Assembly (NCBI GenBank): GCA_900541065.1
Contig: UQIE01000012.1
Span: 4,949-68,948 of the forward strand
Direction: 5' to 3'
Length of the DNA: 64,000 bases
Origin: an uncultured Collinsella sp.
GTDB taxonomy: Bacteria; Actinomycetota; Coriobacteriia; Coriobacteriales; Coriobacteriaceae
Shown here: piece by piece, positions 63,988 to 64,000 of the stretch
Position numbering within the stretch: position 1 is the stretch's first letter
Layout of the letters: each line of letters begins with the position of its first letter
Notes under the pieces: model-generated
The model's database searches: none
What the model saw: only the letters and a program-made list of their open reading frames with translations
Told to the model about the DNA's origin: nothing
Program-made: the position numbers and the translations under genes

Positions 63988-64000
63988 CCACAATGGGCTT

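Overview
The window is 64 kb of high-GC bacterial chromosome, almost fully coding. Gene content suggests a fermentative, anaerobic gut actinobacterium of the Coriobacteriia, most like Collinsella: pyruvate formate-lyase with its activase, ATP-type phosphofructokinase, a sucrose/fructan PTS locus, an aspartate-family amino-acid cluster, and strong Shine-Dalgarno sites with mixed ATG/GTG starts. The genus is an inference from style and content. No rRNA, tRNA, CRISPR array, insertion sequence or prophage was seen.

Layout. 0.4-6.4 kb: DAHP synthase, then a MarR-controlled heterodimeric ABC exporter. 6.6-8.5 kb: SDR oxidoreductase and KdgT-type permease. 8.95-11.3 kb: pyruvate formate-lyase split into a 683-residue body and a separate 83-residue glycyl-radical domain. 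11.6-17.3 kb: sucrose/fructan utilisation locus (LacI regulator, GH32, PTS EIIBC, sucrose-6-phosphate hydrolase). 17.5-22.3 kb: DegV, PFL activase, serine hydrolase, MTA/SAH nucleosidase, EngB. 22.3-24.6 kb: AT-richer accessory patch with a DUF3990-type toxin/XRE pair, a 34-residue membrane peptide and a frameshifted secreted protein. 25-30.2 kb: thrB-thrC divergent from lysC-asd. 30.5-38.5 kb: ogt, gene remnants, GyrI-like protein, ABC/FtsX transporter and a membrane-anchored XRE regulator. 38.8-50.2 kb: pfkA, a frameshifted Ntn hydrolase, M18 aminopeptidase, RelB-like/PIN pair, map, radical SAM, and a response-regulator/HD-GYP protein with an HPt partner. 50.3-54.6 kb: glutamate/glutamine-type ABC operon ending in a C26 amidohydrolase. 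55-64 kb: dxs, HD protein plus CmpB-like membrane protein, amt-glnK, TetR-MFS, HAD phosphatase and a 38-residue membrane peptide.

The most unusual signal is the intergenic palindromes. Several families keep a conserved core or loop while their arms differ completely between copies yet stay complementary. The clearest family (four copies, about 11.4, 24.9, 30.3 and 38.8 kb) lies 12-24 nt after the stop codon of a metabolic gene, always in the same orientation relative to that gene. It has a long variable stem, a conserved internal loop (GTCCTC opposite TGCGGA) and a four-pair inner helix that covaries between copies. It looks like an undescribed structured 3'-UTR RNA or a structure-recognised DNA element, and is the best candidate here for a new system.
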